A stretch of DNA of 64,000 bases from Pseudanabaena sp. FACHB-2040 (lineage in GTDB: Bacteria > Cyanobacteriota > Cyanobacteriia > Phormidesmidales > Phormidesmidaceae). The stretch is taken from NCBI RefSeq assembly GCF_014696715.1, contig NZ_JACJQO010000005.1:124001-188000 (forward strand), read 5' to 3'. Positions within the stretch are counted from its first letter, which is position 1, and every line of letters starts with the position of its first letter. Shown in pieces: positions 18,441 to 27,224 of the stretch. A model generated the notes under the pieces. It saw nothing but the letters and a program-made list of their open reading frames with translations. It was not told the origin of the DNA and ran no database searches. The position numbers and the translations under genes are program-made.

Positions 18441-18848
18441 ATGCGTTTGCCGGATGAACCCGAATCCAAACCTCAGGTCAACATTGTGCCGCTGGTCGAT
18501 GTCGTCTTTGCGGTACTGGCCTTTTTTATTCTCTCTAGCCTATATTTCACCCAGTCAGAAGGACTGCCGATTAATCTGCCGTCAGCGGTTACGGGCGAAC
18601 CTCAGGCTGCAAGAAAAGTTAACTTAACTATCAGCGCCGAAGGGGAGATCTTTCTAGGGGATCAGTTTGTACCCTCAGATCAGCTGCTCAATGCCGTGCA
18701 AACCTTGATTCCAGCGGGTCAAACAGGCTTAGTGGTGATCCGGGCTGATGCTCAGGTGCCCCATGGTCAGGTGGTCACGGTGATGGATACGCTGCGGCGG
18801 CTGCGGGGTGTGCAGCTTGCGATCGCAACCCAACCGGCTCAGCCATAA
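18441..18848 (+). CDS. exbD: ExbD/TolR family biopolymer transport protein
   Basis: The 135-residue protein has the family layout: a short cytoplasmic N terminus, one transmembrane helix (about residues 17-38) that includes the proton-path aspartate in I-V-P-L-V-D-V-V-F (D20), and a periplasmic domain. With ExbB and TonB it converts proton motive force into energy for outer-membrane transport of iron chelates. No exbB or tonB gene is in view, so this is a detached copy. Its neighbours futB and fur make an iron-uptake setting plausible. ATG 18441 is the frame start. Confidence 0.88.
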   Translation: MRLPDEPESKPQVNIVPLVDVVFAVLAFFILSSLYFTQSEGLPINLPSAVTGEPQAARKVNLTISAEGEIFLGDQFVPSDQLLNAVQTLIPAGQTGLVVIRADAQVPHGQVVTVMDTLRRLRGVQLAIATQPAQP

Positions 18849-18969
18849 TCAGCTTTTTTCTGTCGAAAATCCGCCTAAAGAGAGGTTTGAGGCCAAAATA
18901 TTAGCCCTAGCGCTGCTCAAAAGCCTTCTTTCTATTGCCTATTCAGGCTCTCATTCCTTACTGAAGACG

Positions 18970-19042
18970 ATTCTCAATAAGCTGCCCCTCTTGCAACTAA
19001 GGGGGTTTATCAACTAACATTCTCAATAAGTGACACTTATTG
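18970..19042 (+). promoter_or_regulatory. Candidate Fur-binding region upstream of fur
   Basis: The 12-mer ATTCTCAATAAG occurs twice (18970-18981 and 19019-19030), 49 bases apart. The second copy leads into a perfect 19-bp palindrome, CAATAAGTG-A-CACTTATTG (19024-19042), ending 13 bases before the fur ATG. The AT-rich wording resembles iron boxes described for cyanobacterial FurA promoters, and FurA is known to autoregulate. Binding is inferred from sequence and position. Confidence 0.65.
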
Positions 19043-19055
19043 CGAGGTAGACGGC

Positions 19056-19511
19056 ATGACCGCCTATACCACTTCCGCCCTCAAAGCCGAATTGAACGAA
19101 CGGGGCTGGCGTATGACGCCCCAGCGAGAGATCCTTTTAACCACCTTCCAAAACTTGCCTGAGGGGGAACACCTGAGCGCAGAAGACCTGCGTGAAGTGC
19201 TCAGGGACAAGGGTGAAGATGTCAGCCTATCTACTATCTACCGCAACCTCAAGCTGATGGCCCGCATGGGCATTTTGCGCGAGCTGGAGCTAGCCGAAGG
19301 GCACAAGCGCTATGAAATGAACCAGCCCTCACCCCACCACCACCATCACCTGATCTGCGTTCGCTGCAACAAAACCATTGAGTTTAAAAACGACTCAGTG
19401 CTTAAGGTCGGCGCTCGGACTGCCGAAAAGTCAGGCTATCACCTGCTCGACTGCCAGCTGACCATCCATGCTGTGTGTCCCACCTGTCAGCGATCGCTGC
19501 TGCCAGCTTAA
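19056..19511 (+). CDS. fur: Ferric uptake regulator (FurA type)
   Basis: The 151-residue protein has an N-terminal winged helix (about 1-85, with G-W-R-M-T-P-Q-R and S-L-S-T-I-Y-R) and a metal-binding C-terminal domain with the poly-His stretch P-H-H-H-H-H-L. Its five cysteines fall at 101, 104, 133, 141 and 144, the same numbers I recall for Anabaena FurA, which argues for the iron-sensing paralogue rather than Zur. PerR is the remaining alternative because it is very similar. It represses iron-acquisition genes when Fe(II) is bound. A palindromic candidate operator lies directly upstream, suggesting autoregulation. Confidence 0.9.
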   Translation: MTAYTTSALKAELNERGWRMTPQREILLTTFQNLPEGEHLSAEDLREVLRDKGEDVSLSTIYRNLKLMARMGILRELELAEGHKRYEMNQPSPHHHHHLICVRCNKTIEFKNDSVLKVGARTAEKSGYHLLDCQLTIHAVCPTCQRSLLPA

Positions 19512-19627
19512 CGAGAGCAGCCGCTCACCCTTTCCATATAAATATTTCTTTCCTCCAGGGGAGGGAGGAGCTCCGCGAAGAGATGCAGTAGCCTGAGGAA
19601 GACTTAGGGCGCACAGGGGTGAGCGCG

Positions 19628-19954
19628 ATGGATCAACTGCTGCAACTTTCGGTTTTGGTGATTGTCCGCCTGGTACAGTTCATTCAGCCTTTTCTCGTGC
19701 CGCTGTGTTTTGTCACAGCCTGGCTAGTAGTGGGGCTGACGGTTTGGAATTTAGTGGCTGCTGCACGGGAGGGGATCTCCCAAGCCAAACAGATGCACCA
19801 AATTCCCTGTGCCAACTGCACCTACTTTACTAACAGTCACTTTCTGAAGTGCCCTATTCACCCGGCGACAGCACTTTCAGAAGAAGCCATTAATTGTTCT
19901 GACTTCGAACCGGCTAAATCGCTTGGCAAAATAAAAGACCCTACTAGCGTCTGA
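19628..19954 (+). CDS. Conserved cyanobacterial membrane protein with Cys motif
   Basis: The protein is 108 residues from ATG 19628, chosen because AGGGGTGAG ends four bases upstream; GTG 19619 is the alternative. It has a hydrophobic N-terminal half (about 5-45, one long or two short membrane helices) and a soluble tail with I-P-C-A-N-C-T-Y-F, L-K-C-P-I-H-P and I-N-C-S-D-F. The four cysteines could bind metal or a cluster. It lies between fur and an acyltransferase gene 13 bases downstream. Function is unknown. Confidence 0.72.
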   Translation: MDQLLQLSVLVIVRLVQFIQPFLVPLCFVTAWLVVGLTVWNLVAAAREGISQAKQMHQIPCANCTYFTNSHFLKCPIHPATALSEEAINCSDFEPAKSLGKIKDPTSV

Positions 19955-19967
19955 GTCGAATCTTCCT

Positions 19968-21389
19968 TTGGTCAACCCACCTCGGGTTCAACCCCGTCTA
20001 GACTTTATTCCCCCGCGCTTTACGCCTTGGGTGCTGCGGGCAACGCAGCTGACGTTGCCGTTGTTGCTGCGAGTGCGGCTCCGGAGCTGGCTTCCAGCTG
20101 GAATTCGGCAAGTGAAATGTCAGCAGGTAAAGAACCTAGCCGACTACTATGCCCAGTTTCAGCAGGGCAAAGTCCGGCTAATTTTAGCGTTTCGCCATTC
20201 TGAGGTAGACGATCCGCTTTCCATGGCGGTTCTCTTTGCCCGCGACCTGCCCAGAGTGGCGCAGCAGCAGGGCATTACCTTAAAACCTCCTCTCCACAGC
20301 CACTTCATGTACGACCGGGGCATGCCGCTCTGGGCTGGGCGCTGGCTGGGCTGGTTCTTTTCCCGTCTAGGCGGCATTCCCGTCCATCGTGGGCGGCGGC
20401 TAGATCTAAAGGCGATTAAGGCTGTGCGAGAACGCCTCGTATCGGGAAAGCTGCCCCTCAGCATTGCGCCGGAGGGCGCTACCAACGGCCATGGAGAAGT
20501 GGTTAGCCCGCTCGAACCAGGAGCTGCTCAGCTTGCTTTCTGGTGCCTTGAAGACTTGAAAAAGGCAGGACGATCTGACAGGGTAGTGCTGTTGCCAATT
20601 GGGCTGCAGTATCAGTATCCCGACCCCAACTGGGCTGCGCTCAATCGCCTGATGAGTCAGCTAGAAACCGACGTGGGTCTGCCGGTGAAGGACTTCGCCG
20701 ACCCTCAGCAAGCCCCTGCTGAGGCTTACTATGAGCGCCTGAATTGCCTGAGCCAGCACTTGCTGGTGCGCATGGAACAGTTTTACCAGCGATTTTTTCA
20801 GCGGTCCTTGGCCCAGTCAAAAACCAGCGCCCCAAGTGACCTGAGCGCTCCGACGGACGGCCATGATCTGGCTCAGCGCCTAGAGCGGCTGTTGCATGAG
20901 GCCCTAACGGTCGGCGAACAGTTCTTTGGTCTGCCCAGCACAGGCAGCCCAATCACCCGCTGCCGCCGCCTAGAAGAAGCCGGGTGGGCCTACACCTATA
21001 GAGAAGACATTGACTCCATTGCTGCCCTACCCCCCGTCGAGCGAGGACTAGCCAACTGGGTCGCCGAAGCCGCCAGCCTCCATACCCGGCACATGCGGCT
21101 GGTAGAGAGCTTCGTTGCCGTCACGGGCCATTATGTGAAGGACAAGCCTAGCTTTGAGCGGTTTGCCGAAACTACCCTAATTTTGTTTGACCTAGTAGAA
21201 CGGCTCAAGGGAACCAAAGTGCCCAGCCGCCCTCGCCTGGGCTGGCGAGACGCCACCCTGACCGTGGGGGAACCTATCGACGTGAGCGAACGCTGGCCGA
21301 TCTATAGTGAGGGCCATCGCGCTGCTAAGCAGGCCGTGGAGACGCTGACACAGGATTTGCAGGGGGCCTTGGAGGGGCTGATTTTTTGA
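19968..21389 (+). CDS. 1-acyl-glycerol-3-phosphate acyltransferase-like (PlsC domain) protein
   Basis: The 473-residue protein contains acyltransferase block I as H-S-E-V-D-D (H-x4-D, about residues 77-82), the phosphate-binding block G-G-I-P-V-H-R-G-R-R (about 130-139) and block III A-P-E-G-A-T-N-G (about 167-174). The long C-terminal region (about 270-473) is helical and lacks known catalytic motifs; PlsC proteins are usually about 250 residues, so this is a long cyanobacterial type. It probably transfers acyl chains to a lysophospholipid or related acceptor at the membrane. The start is uncertain: TTG 19968 is the frame start. Confidence 0.82.
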   Translation: MVNPPRVQPRLDFIPPRFTPWVLRATQLTLPLLLRVRLRSWLPAGIRQVKCQQVKNLADYYAQFQQGKVRLILAFRHSEVDDPLSMAVLFARDLPRVAQQQGITLKPPLHSHFMYDRGMPLWAGRWLGWFFSRLGGIPVHRGRRLDLKAIKAVRERLVSGKLPLSIAPEGATNGHGEVVSPLEPGAAQLAFWCLEDLKKAGRSDRVVLLPIGLQYQYPDPNWAALNRLMSQLETDVGLPVKDFADPQQAPAEAYYERLNCLSQHLLVRMEQFYQRFFQRSLAQSKTSAPSDLSAPTDGHDLAQRLERLLHEALTVGEQFFGLPSTGSPITRCRRLEEAGWAYTYREDIDSIAALPPVERGLANWVAEAASLHTRHMRLVESFVAVTGHYVKDKPSFERFAETTLILFDLVERLKGTKVPSRPRLGWRDATLTVGEPIDVSERWPIYSEGHRAAKQAVETLTQDLQGALEGLIF

Positions 21390-21408
21390 GGAGGACGCGG
21401 GGTCTTCT

Positions 21409-22161
21409 TCACCCAATCACCTTCTCTAACAAAGCCGACACCTCCCTGGCCTGATGCATCACCATTAAATGGCCGCCGTTGGGCAGCATGAAGTCGGGTT
21501 CGACGAAAAGGGTGGGGAAGATGCGATCGCAGCTCCCATGGATATGCGTGACATCCTCTGGAATCTCTTCGTTTTGCCAGAGCACGACTCGGTGTAAGGC
21601 CCACTTGAGGAAGTGGGGGTCGGTCTCTAGCAGGATTGTCTTGAGCAGCTTGCGCTCATCAGGGACACTGACGCCAAACACCCAGTAGGCAAACCAACAG
21701 ATAGCCCAGAGCACGCTTTTGAAGGGAAAGATGCGGTGGATGGGAAGCCAGCGAAAGATCCGGTAATAGGGCGGCACTTCGTAGCGGTCTTTGACGCTAG
21801 AGAGCAAAATCACCTTTTCGACAGGAATTTGCTTGGCAATTTCTACAGCAATCATGCCCCCAAAAGAGAGCCCAATAATGACGGGTTTTGAGGTTTTGAT
21901 CTGAGCGGCAAGCCGCTGGGCGTAGGCTTCGATAGGTTCGCTGGGCTGTGGTTCTAGCCAGCCTAGGTGAACTGGGCGGTAGCCTTCAAACTTAAGCAGG
22001 CGAAACACCCGCTCATCGGCCCCCAAGCCGCTGATGAAGTAAATCTCCTTGAGAGATTTCTCAATTTGCTTGATTTCCTCAAAAGCAGAGATCGTAAAAG
22101 CTCTAGAGCTTTGCAGCGAACCTGCCTTTTCTGGCGGGGGCACCATGCCTTTTGACTCCAA
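21409..22161 (-). CDS. Alpha/beta hydrolase
   Basis: The 250-residue protein has the nucleophile elbow G-L-S-F-G-G-M (about residues 97-103), an aspartate in H-G-S-C-D-R-I-F-P (about 217) and the catalytic histidine in G-G-H-L-M-V (about 234), a complete Ser-Asp-His triad. The lid region (about 130-180) is aromatic and hydrophobic (W-A-I-C-W-F-A-Y-W), suggesting a lipophilic ester substrate. The first 35 residues may be non-native; internal starts are possible. It is convergent with the acyltransferase gene, which ends 19 bases away. Confidence 0.8.
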   Translation of the reverse strand: MESKGMVPPPEKAGSLQSSRAFTISAFEEIKQIEKSLKEIYFISGLGADERVFRLLKFEGYRPVHLGWLEPQPSEPIEAYAQRLAAQIKTSKPVIIGLSFGGMIAVEIAKQIPVEKVILLSSVKDRYEVPPYYRIFRWLPIHRIFPFKSVLWAICWFAYWVFGVSVPDERKLLKTILLETDPHFLKWALHRVVLWQNEEIPEDVTHIHGSCDRIFPTLFVEPDFMLPNGGHLMVMHQAREVSALLEKVIG

Positions 22162-22264
22162 ATCTCGCTTGGCTGAGCAGTGAATCGTAGGAGCCGTTGT
22201 TCGAGCAGAGAAACATTCCCCTGGCTCGGCGGCTCTTTCTACAATACAAACTTAATTAAATTTA

Positions 22265-22304
22265 ACGAAAAAAGCGAAGACCGTGGTGCTGCTACGGCCT
22301 TCGC
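22265..22304 (-). terminator. Rho-independent terminator of mscL
   Basis: Read on the minus strand, GCGAAGGCCGT pairs with ACGGTCTTCGC (one G-U pair) and is followed by six T residues. It starts 29 bases after the mscL stop. Confidence 0.88.
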
Positions 22305-22333
22305 TAGCGATTTCAATAAAGTTTGGAGCAGGT

Positions 22334-22750
22334 CTATAGTTTGGACTCTAGAAAAGCGTTCAGGCGCTCCAGGGTGGCGTTGAGCTTTTCCTCGGTTGTG
22401 GGTTCGGCCTCGACCTCCTCTTTGCGCTTGAAGCGTTCATAGGTTTTTACGACCAAAAACAAGACAAAGGAAATGATCAGAAAATCGACAACCGTGCCAA
22501 AGAAGTGACCAAGGCGAATGCCCGGCCCGACAACGGCTTCGCGCCAGTCTGTCCCAGTCTGAGACAATATCGGGTTAATCAGGGCCGGCATCAAAATATC
22601 TTCTACAAAACCGCTGACAACTGCCCCAAAAGCAGCCCCCAAAACCACGGCTAGGGCAAGGTCAATGACATTGCCCCGCATAACAAAGGCTTTAAAGTCA
22701 TCCAAAAAATTGCGGGCGCGGGTTCCTACTCGTCTTCCAGTAACAGACAT
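22334..22750 (-). CDS. mscL: Large-conductance mechanosensitive channel
   Basis: The 138-residue protein shows the conserved MscL N-terminal amphipathic helix and pore helix: F-K-A-F-V-M-R-G-N-V-I-D-L-A followed by a glycine/alanine-rich TM1 (about residues 21-50), a periplasmic loop, TM2 (about 83-105, FLIISFVLFLVVKTYERFKR) and a charged C-terminal bundle rich in Glu. It opens under membrane tension to release osmolytes on hypo-osmotic shock. It is monocistronic with its own terminator. Confidence 0.96.
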   Translation of the reverse strand: MSVTGRRVGTRARNFLDDFKAFVMRGNVIDLALAVVLGAAFGAVVSGFVEDILMPALINPILSQTGTDWREAVVGPGIRLGHFFGTVVDFLIISFVLFLVVKTYERFKRKEEVEAEPTTEEKLNATLERLNAFLESKL

Positions 22751-22883
22751 GTCAAAACTCCTTGATCAGCGCCTAAAGGTTCAGAGGCGGATGCCGCTTT
22801 AGGCAAAGCTTATAGGACTTATAGCAAACCTGCCCCAATCACTCAAGCTGGTGGGTAATACAACCGCCATCCAGCCTAATGGG

Positions 22884-23645
22884 TTAAACCGCTAGGAACT
22901 GCTGAATTACTTCATTGGTCAGTTCCTGGGTGGGGCCAGAGGCAACAATGCCGCCCTTTTGCATGGCGTAGTAGTAGTCAGCCTGCCGCACAAAGTGGAG
23001 GTGCTGCTCCACCAGCAAAACTGATATTCCAGCAGTAGAAATGATCCGGCGAATCGCCGATTCAATATCCAGGATGATCGAGGGTTGAATGCCCTCAGTG
23101 GGTTCATCTAGCACCAACAGCTTGGGCCGCCCCATCATGGCGCGGGCAATGGCGAGCTGCTGCTGTTGTCCGCCACTGAGGTCACCGCCCATGCGCTCTA
23201 GCATGGTCTTGAGCACTGGAAACAGCTCAAAGATTTCTTCGGGAATGGCCTGACGGTTGACGCCTTGGCCCCGGCTGCCCAGCGCCTCATAGCCCACTAG
23301 CAGGTTTTCGCGCACGCTCAAGCGGGGAATAATTTCTCGTCCCTGAGGCACGTAGCCAATGCCGCGCCGCGCCCGCTGATCGGGCGATAGGGCCGTAATC
23401 GACTGCCCTTCGTACTGAATGTCGCCTTTGCGAGGCCGCAGCAGGCCCATGATGTTTTTTAGCAGGGTGGTTTTGCCGACGCCATTGCGACCAATGAGAC
23501 AGACCATTTGGCCCTTGGGCACAGTCAGATCCACATCCCGCAGAATGTGGCTTTCTCCATAGAAAAAGTTCAGCCCTGAAATTTTGATCATGGGGGCCGT
23601 CAGGGGATCGGCGATGGGCGGGGGAGTAGCAACGCTTTGGCTCAT
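22884..23645 (-). CDS. urtE: Urea ABC transporter ATP-binding subunit UrtE
   Basis: The 253-residue ATPase has Walker A G-R-N-G-V-G-K-T-T (about residues 52-60), signature L-S-G-G-Q-Q-Q-Q and Walker B L-L-V-L-D-E-P-T-E-G-I-Q-P-S, the last being the LivF/UrtE-type wording. It is the final gene of a five-gene urea uptake operon and its start overlaps the end of urtD by four bases, implying translational coupling. It works with UrtD to drive urea import through the UrtB/UrtC channel. Confidence 0.95.
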   Translation of the reverse strand: MSQSVATPPPIADPLTAPMIKISGLNFFYGESHILRDVDLTVPKGQMVCLIGRNGVGKTTLLKNIMGLLRPRKGDIQYEGQSITALSPDQRARRGIGYVPQGREIIPRLSVRENLLVGYEALGSRGQGVNRQAIPEEIFELFPVLKTMLERMGGDLSGGQQQQLAIARAMMGRPKLLVLDEPTEGIQPSIILDIESAIRRIISTAGISVLLVEQHLHFVRQADYYYAMQKGGIVASGPTQELTNEVIQQFLAV

Positions 23646-24766
23646 GACTTCAGGCTCTCTAGGGCGGCAGCTTCGAGGCGGGCAACGGTTTCGGGCGGCA
23701 GATTTAGCAGCGACAGCAGGTGCTGATAGACTCCGGCTTCGGTTTCGTTAATGGTGTTGGAGCTGATGACTTCGTAGCTCAGCTTTACAGCGAGCTCCTG
23801 CTGCTGCGGTGTCTTCAGCAAGGGCACCAGTTCCTCCAGGGGAATGCGCTTAGCTAGGAGACCTTGCAGTTCCTCCCGCAGGGCTTCCTGGCTGGCTGAA
23901 TCGGGAGCAAACTGGCGGCTCAGCTCTGACAAGATCACCTCTTGCTGCACTGGGTCAAAATTATCGTCGGCCCAAGCCATCGCAGCGGCAATTCGCAGGA
24001 TCAGCATCTGCTCGGGGGTAATGGTTGTTTCCCGGCCCAGGTACACCTCGATCACTTTGGGATCGGTTTGCACCTGATCCATCGTGCCTTCAAACAGCAC
24101 CGATCCTTCGTGCAGTACGGTGACCTGACGGGCAATTTGGCGAACAAACTCCATATCGTGCTCGATCACGATGACGGAGTGGCTTTCGGCTAAGGCCATC
24201 AGCAGGTTGCCGGTTTTTTCGGTTTCTTCGTCGGTCAGACCGGCCACCGGTTCATCGACGAGCAGCAGATCGGGAGACTGGGCCACGAGCATACCGATCT
24301 CAAGCCACTGCTTTTCGCCGTGGGAGAGCAGGGCGGCTGGGATGTCGCCCTTTTCGTAGAGGCCAATAGTCTCTAGCAAGCTGCTGACGGTGCGTTTCTC
24401 CGGCGTTGGGGTCTGCTTGAACAGAGTGGGAAAAACGCTCTTTTGCCGGTTGGCCGAAAGCTCCAGGTTTTCCCTTGGGGTCAGGTTTAAGTAGACGCGC
24501 GGGGTCTGAAACTTACGCCCAATGCCCATACGGGAGATTTCGTGCTCTTTGTGCTTACTGAGGTCGTTGCCCTTGAAGGAGGCTTTGCCTTCAGTCGGCT
24601 TAACCTTGCCGGTAATCACGTCTAGGAAGGTAGTTTTTCCGGCTCCGTTGGGGCCGATGATTACCCTCAGTTCACCCTCATTCATAGAGAAATTGAGGTT
24701 ATTGAGGGCTTTAAAGCCGTCAAAGCTGACGGTGACGTTGTCGATACTTAAAAGCGCACCGCTCAC
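23642..24766 (-). CDS. urtD: Urea ABC transporter ATP-binding subunit UrtD with C-terminal TerB-like extension
   Basis: Residues 1-250 are a complete ABC ATPase: Walker A G-P-N-G-A-G-K-T-T, signature L-L-S-H-G-E-K-Q-W-L (UrtD-type) and Walker B L-L-L-V-D-E-P-V-A-G-L. Residues about 250-374 form an extra helical domain beginning I-T-P-E-Q-M-L-I-L-R-I-A-A-A-M-A-W-A-D-D-N-F-D, which resembles TerB/DjlA-type domains (A-x-A-D-x-x-x-D, then Q-Q-E-V-I). UrtD proteins are usually about 250 residues, so the extension is notable. The operon position between urtC and urtE supports the transporter role. Confidence 0.93.
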   Translation of the reverse strand: MSGALLSIDNVTVSFDGFKALNNLNFSMNEGELRVIIGPNGAGKTTFLDVITGKVKPTEGKASFKGNDLSKHKEHEISRMGIGRKFQTPRVYLNLTPRENLELSANRQKSVFPTLFKQTPTPEKRTVSSLLETIGLYEKGDIPAALLSHGEKQWLEIGMLVAQSPDLLLVDEPVAGLTDEETEKTGNLLMALAESHSVIVIEHDMEFVRQIARQVTVLHEGSVLFEGTMDQVQTDPKVIEVYLGRETTITPEQMLILRIAAAMAWADDNFDPVQQEVILSELSRQFAPDSASQEALREELQGLLAKRIPLEELVPLLKTPQQQELAVKLSYEVISSNTINETEAGVYQHLLSLLNLPPETVARLEAAALESLKS

Positions 24767-24799
24767 GGGGTCTGCCTCTCCTGCCTGCTGTTTGATGAG

Positions 24800-25990
24800 T
24801 TATTTGCCTAATTCTTGGTCTACTAGCTCTTTTTCTCGGTAGCTCTCGGCCTCTAACTCCATGTCTGCCATGTAGGCCGGAATTGCTGGAGAGCCACCCA
24901 ATAGTGCCGGAAGTCGCTCGCCAAACTGCGATCGCACCCAGCCCACAATGCCGTCGGGCAGAGCCGTTACCACCAGTAAGAACAGTGCTCCCTGGAAAAA
25001 CAACCACACATCGGGGAAGCGCTCACTCAGCATAGTGCGGGCTATATTGACCAACACCGCACCCAGAATGGCCCCAATCAGGGTCGCACGGCCCCCTACA
25101 GCCACCCAAATCACCATCTCGATGGAGAAGGCAATGTCCATCGCCTGGGGTGAAATAATGCCTGACTGCACCGTGTAGAGCGCTCCAGCAACCCCTGCGA
25201 TCGCACCCGAAACGGCAAACACCAACACCTTAAAGCTGGCTGGGTTGTAGCCTGAGAAGCGCACCCGGTTTTCGTCATCGCGAATAGCTACCAGCATTCT
25301 GCCGAAGCGACCGCTAGTAAGCCAGCGACACAGCGCATAGGCCAGCACCAGCGCAATCACGGTGGCTACGTAAAAGAAGTAGCGCATTTCAGGGCCACCC
25401 ACCTGCTGGCCTAGAAACACGCTCGTCGCGGTCTTAAGGCCGTTGGTGCCGTTGATTAGCTTTTGCTGGCCATTGAAGAAATTGAAGAAGACGACCAGCG
25501 CCGCCTGAGTCAAAATCGAAAAGTAAACGCCGCGAATCCGGTTGCGGAAGACCAGGTAGCCAAACAGCCCCGCCACAATGGCCGGAATCGTCACCATCGC
25601 CAGCAGCGTAAACGGCAGGCTGTAGAACGGCTGCCAAAACCAGGGCAGCGACGACACCCCGTAAAGGCTGAAGAAATCTGGCAACTCCCCTGCTGGCAGC
25701 GACACCAGCTGCAGATACATGGCAAAGGCGTAGCCGCCCAAGGCAAAGAAGATGCCGTGGCCCAAGCTCAAGAGCCCGGTAAAGCCCCAAATTAGGTCAA
25801 TGCCCAGGGCCACGATAGCCAGCGACAGAAAGCGACCCAGCAGACCCAGCCGAAACCCGCTCAGCAGCAGGGGCATGACAAGGATGAGCACAAGTGCGAT
25901 CGCAACCACAATTCCGGCTTCGATCAGCAGGCGCTTTTGCCGGATACCTTTGGAGGTGCGACGCGGTTGAATGGGTAAATCGAGAGCCAT
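24800..25990 (-). CDS. urtC: Urea ABC transporter permease UrtC
   Basis: The 396-residue protein is a LivM-type permease with about nine to ten hydrophobic helices, the conserved A-L-G-I-D-L-I-W-G-F-T-G-L-L-S-L-G-H-G segment (about residues 40-60) and A-T-S-V-F-L-G-Q-Q-V-G-G-P-E-M-R-Y in the long central loop, wording I recognise from UrtC. It forms half of the urea channel in the inner membrane with UrtB. It follows urtB by three bases and precedes urtD by 33. Confidence 0.94.
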   Translation of the reverse strand: MALDLPIQPRRTSKGIRQKRLLIEAGIVVAIALVLILVMPLLLSGFRLGLLGRFLSLAIVALGIDLIWGFTGLLSLGHGIFFALGGYAFAMYLQLVSLPAGELPDFFSLYGVSSLPWFWQPFYSLPFTLLAMVTIPAIVAGLFGYLVFRNRIRGVYFSILTQAALVVFFNFFNGQQKLINGTNGLKTATSVFLGQQVGGPEMRYFFYVATVIALVLAYALCRWLTSGRFGRMLVAIRDDENRVRFSGYNPASFKVLVFAVSGAIAGVAGALYTVQSGIISPQAMDIAFSIEMVIWVAVGGRATLIGAILGAVLVNIARTMLSERFPDVWLFFQGALFLLVVTALPDGIVGWVRSQFGERLPALLGGSPAIPAYMADMELEAESYREKELVDQELGK

Positions 25991-25993
25991 GAC

Positions 25994-27166
25994 CTACACC
26001 TCTACCGAACGGCCTTTTTGAGGGAACATGCCCGCAGGGCGAACCTGCAGGAAAGCAATAATTAGCGCAAATACCATGACTTTAGCCATGCTAGTGGTGG
26101 CAAAGAAGGTAAAGAAGTCGGTTAGAGGCTGCAGCGCCGCAAAGGGCGACAGTACCAGTGCTAGGGTACCGGAGCCGACCAGATACGTCACAATGCCGAT
26201 CACCATTGCAGCCACGATGCTACCGACCAGCTTACCGACGCCACCGACCACTACCACCATGAAGGCATCAACAATATAGTTGCCGCCCAGGTTAGGCCCA
26301 ACGGAGCCCAGCAGCGTCACAGCGCAGCCTGCAATTCCGGCTAAGCCAGAGCCTAAGGCAAAGGTCAGCGCATCGACCCGCTCTGTAGGAATGCCTAGAC
26401 AGGCGCTCATGCTGCGGTTTTGCGTCACCGAACGGATGCGCAGACCCCAGACCGATTTCTGCAGAAACCAGTAAACGCCCGCCAGGCACAGAACTGTCAG
26501 CACAATGATAAACAGTCGGGCATAGGGAAACTGCAGCACCGTACCCAAGGCCAGACCGCCCCGCAGCCAGCTTGGTGGCGTTACGTCTACGTTGCGGGCG
26601 CTGAACCAGGCGCGGGTAAACTGGGCGCTACCGGAATTTTGAATGATGAAGCCGGCTAGGGTTGCGATCGCAAACGACAGCAGGAAAAACACCGGGTTAG
26701 CCCAGTTCCGAATGCGCTCCCAGTCGGTATAGCGCTTGAGCACCCACAAACCCACTACGAATAGCGCCGCAAAGATAACCAGGCCAATGGCCATGGGCCA
26801 GTTCACGCTGCGCACAAACTGCCGCAAAATCAGGCTCACGCCCCAGGTGGCCAGCAGCGTTTCCAGAGGCCTGCCATAGAGGTGACGAATTACGCTGCGC
26901 TCCAGCAGCAGGCCCACCAGCGCCGCCACCAAAAAAGCCAGGGGCAGCGCCACGAAAATATAGCTTTCCACAGCCCAGCCGCCTAGGCCCTTAGCGCCGT
27001 TCTGCACCACGTAGGTGGTGTAGGCTCCGAGCATCATCAGCTCCCCGTGGGCCAGGTTAATAACGCCCATCAGTCCAAATACGATGGCCAAACCCAACGC
27101 CACGATCAACAGCACCGCACCGATGCTGATGCCGTCGAACAGGCCAGCAATTAAGCCCTCAATCAC
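25994..27166 (-). CDS. urtB: Urea ABC transporter permease UrtB
   Basis: The 390-residue LivH-type permease starts with G-L-F-D-G-I-S-I-G-A-V-L-L-I-V-A and has the signature G-L-A-I-V-F-G-L-M-G-V-I-N-L-A-H-G-E-L-M-M-L-G-A-Y (cited residue by residue), then about eight membrane helices including R-S-V-T-Q-N-R-x-M-S-A-C-L-G-I (the EAA-like loop). UrtB/LivH relatives are normally around 300 residues. Here the extra length is an insertion at about residues 125-205 with two more hydrophobic stretches, as in cyanobacterial UrtB. It is separated from urtA by 460 bases. Confidence 0.93.
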   Translation of the reverse strand: MIEGLIAGLFDGISIGAVLLIVALGLAIVFGLMGVINLAHGELMMLGAYTTYVVQNGAKGLGGWAVESYIFVALPLAFLVAALVGLLLERSVIRHLYGRPLETLLATWGVSLILRQFVRSVNWPMAIGLVIFAALFVVGLWVLKRYTDWERIRNWANPVFFLLSFAIATLAGFIIQNSGSAQFTRAWFSARNVDVTPPSWLRGGLALGTVLQFPYARLFIIVLTVLCLAGVYWFLQKSVWGLRIRSVTQNRSMSACLGIPTERVDALTFALGSGLAGIAGCAVTLLGSVGPNLGGNYIVDAFMVVVVGGVGKLVGSIVAAMVIGIVTYLVGSGTLALVLSPFAALQPLTDFFTFFATTSMAKVMVFALIIAFLQVRPAGMFPQKGRSVEV

Positions 27167-27224
27167 AGTCTTTACCTACCTAAGCTGAACTAAAAACAGA
27201 CGCTCAAGACCAGAGCCGCTCTCT

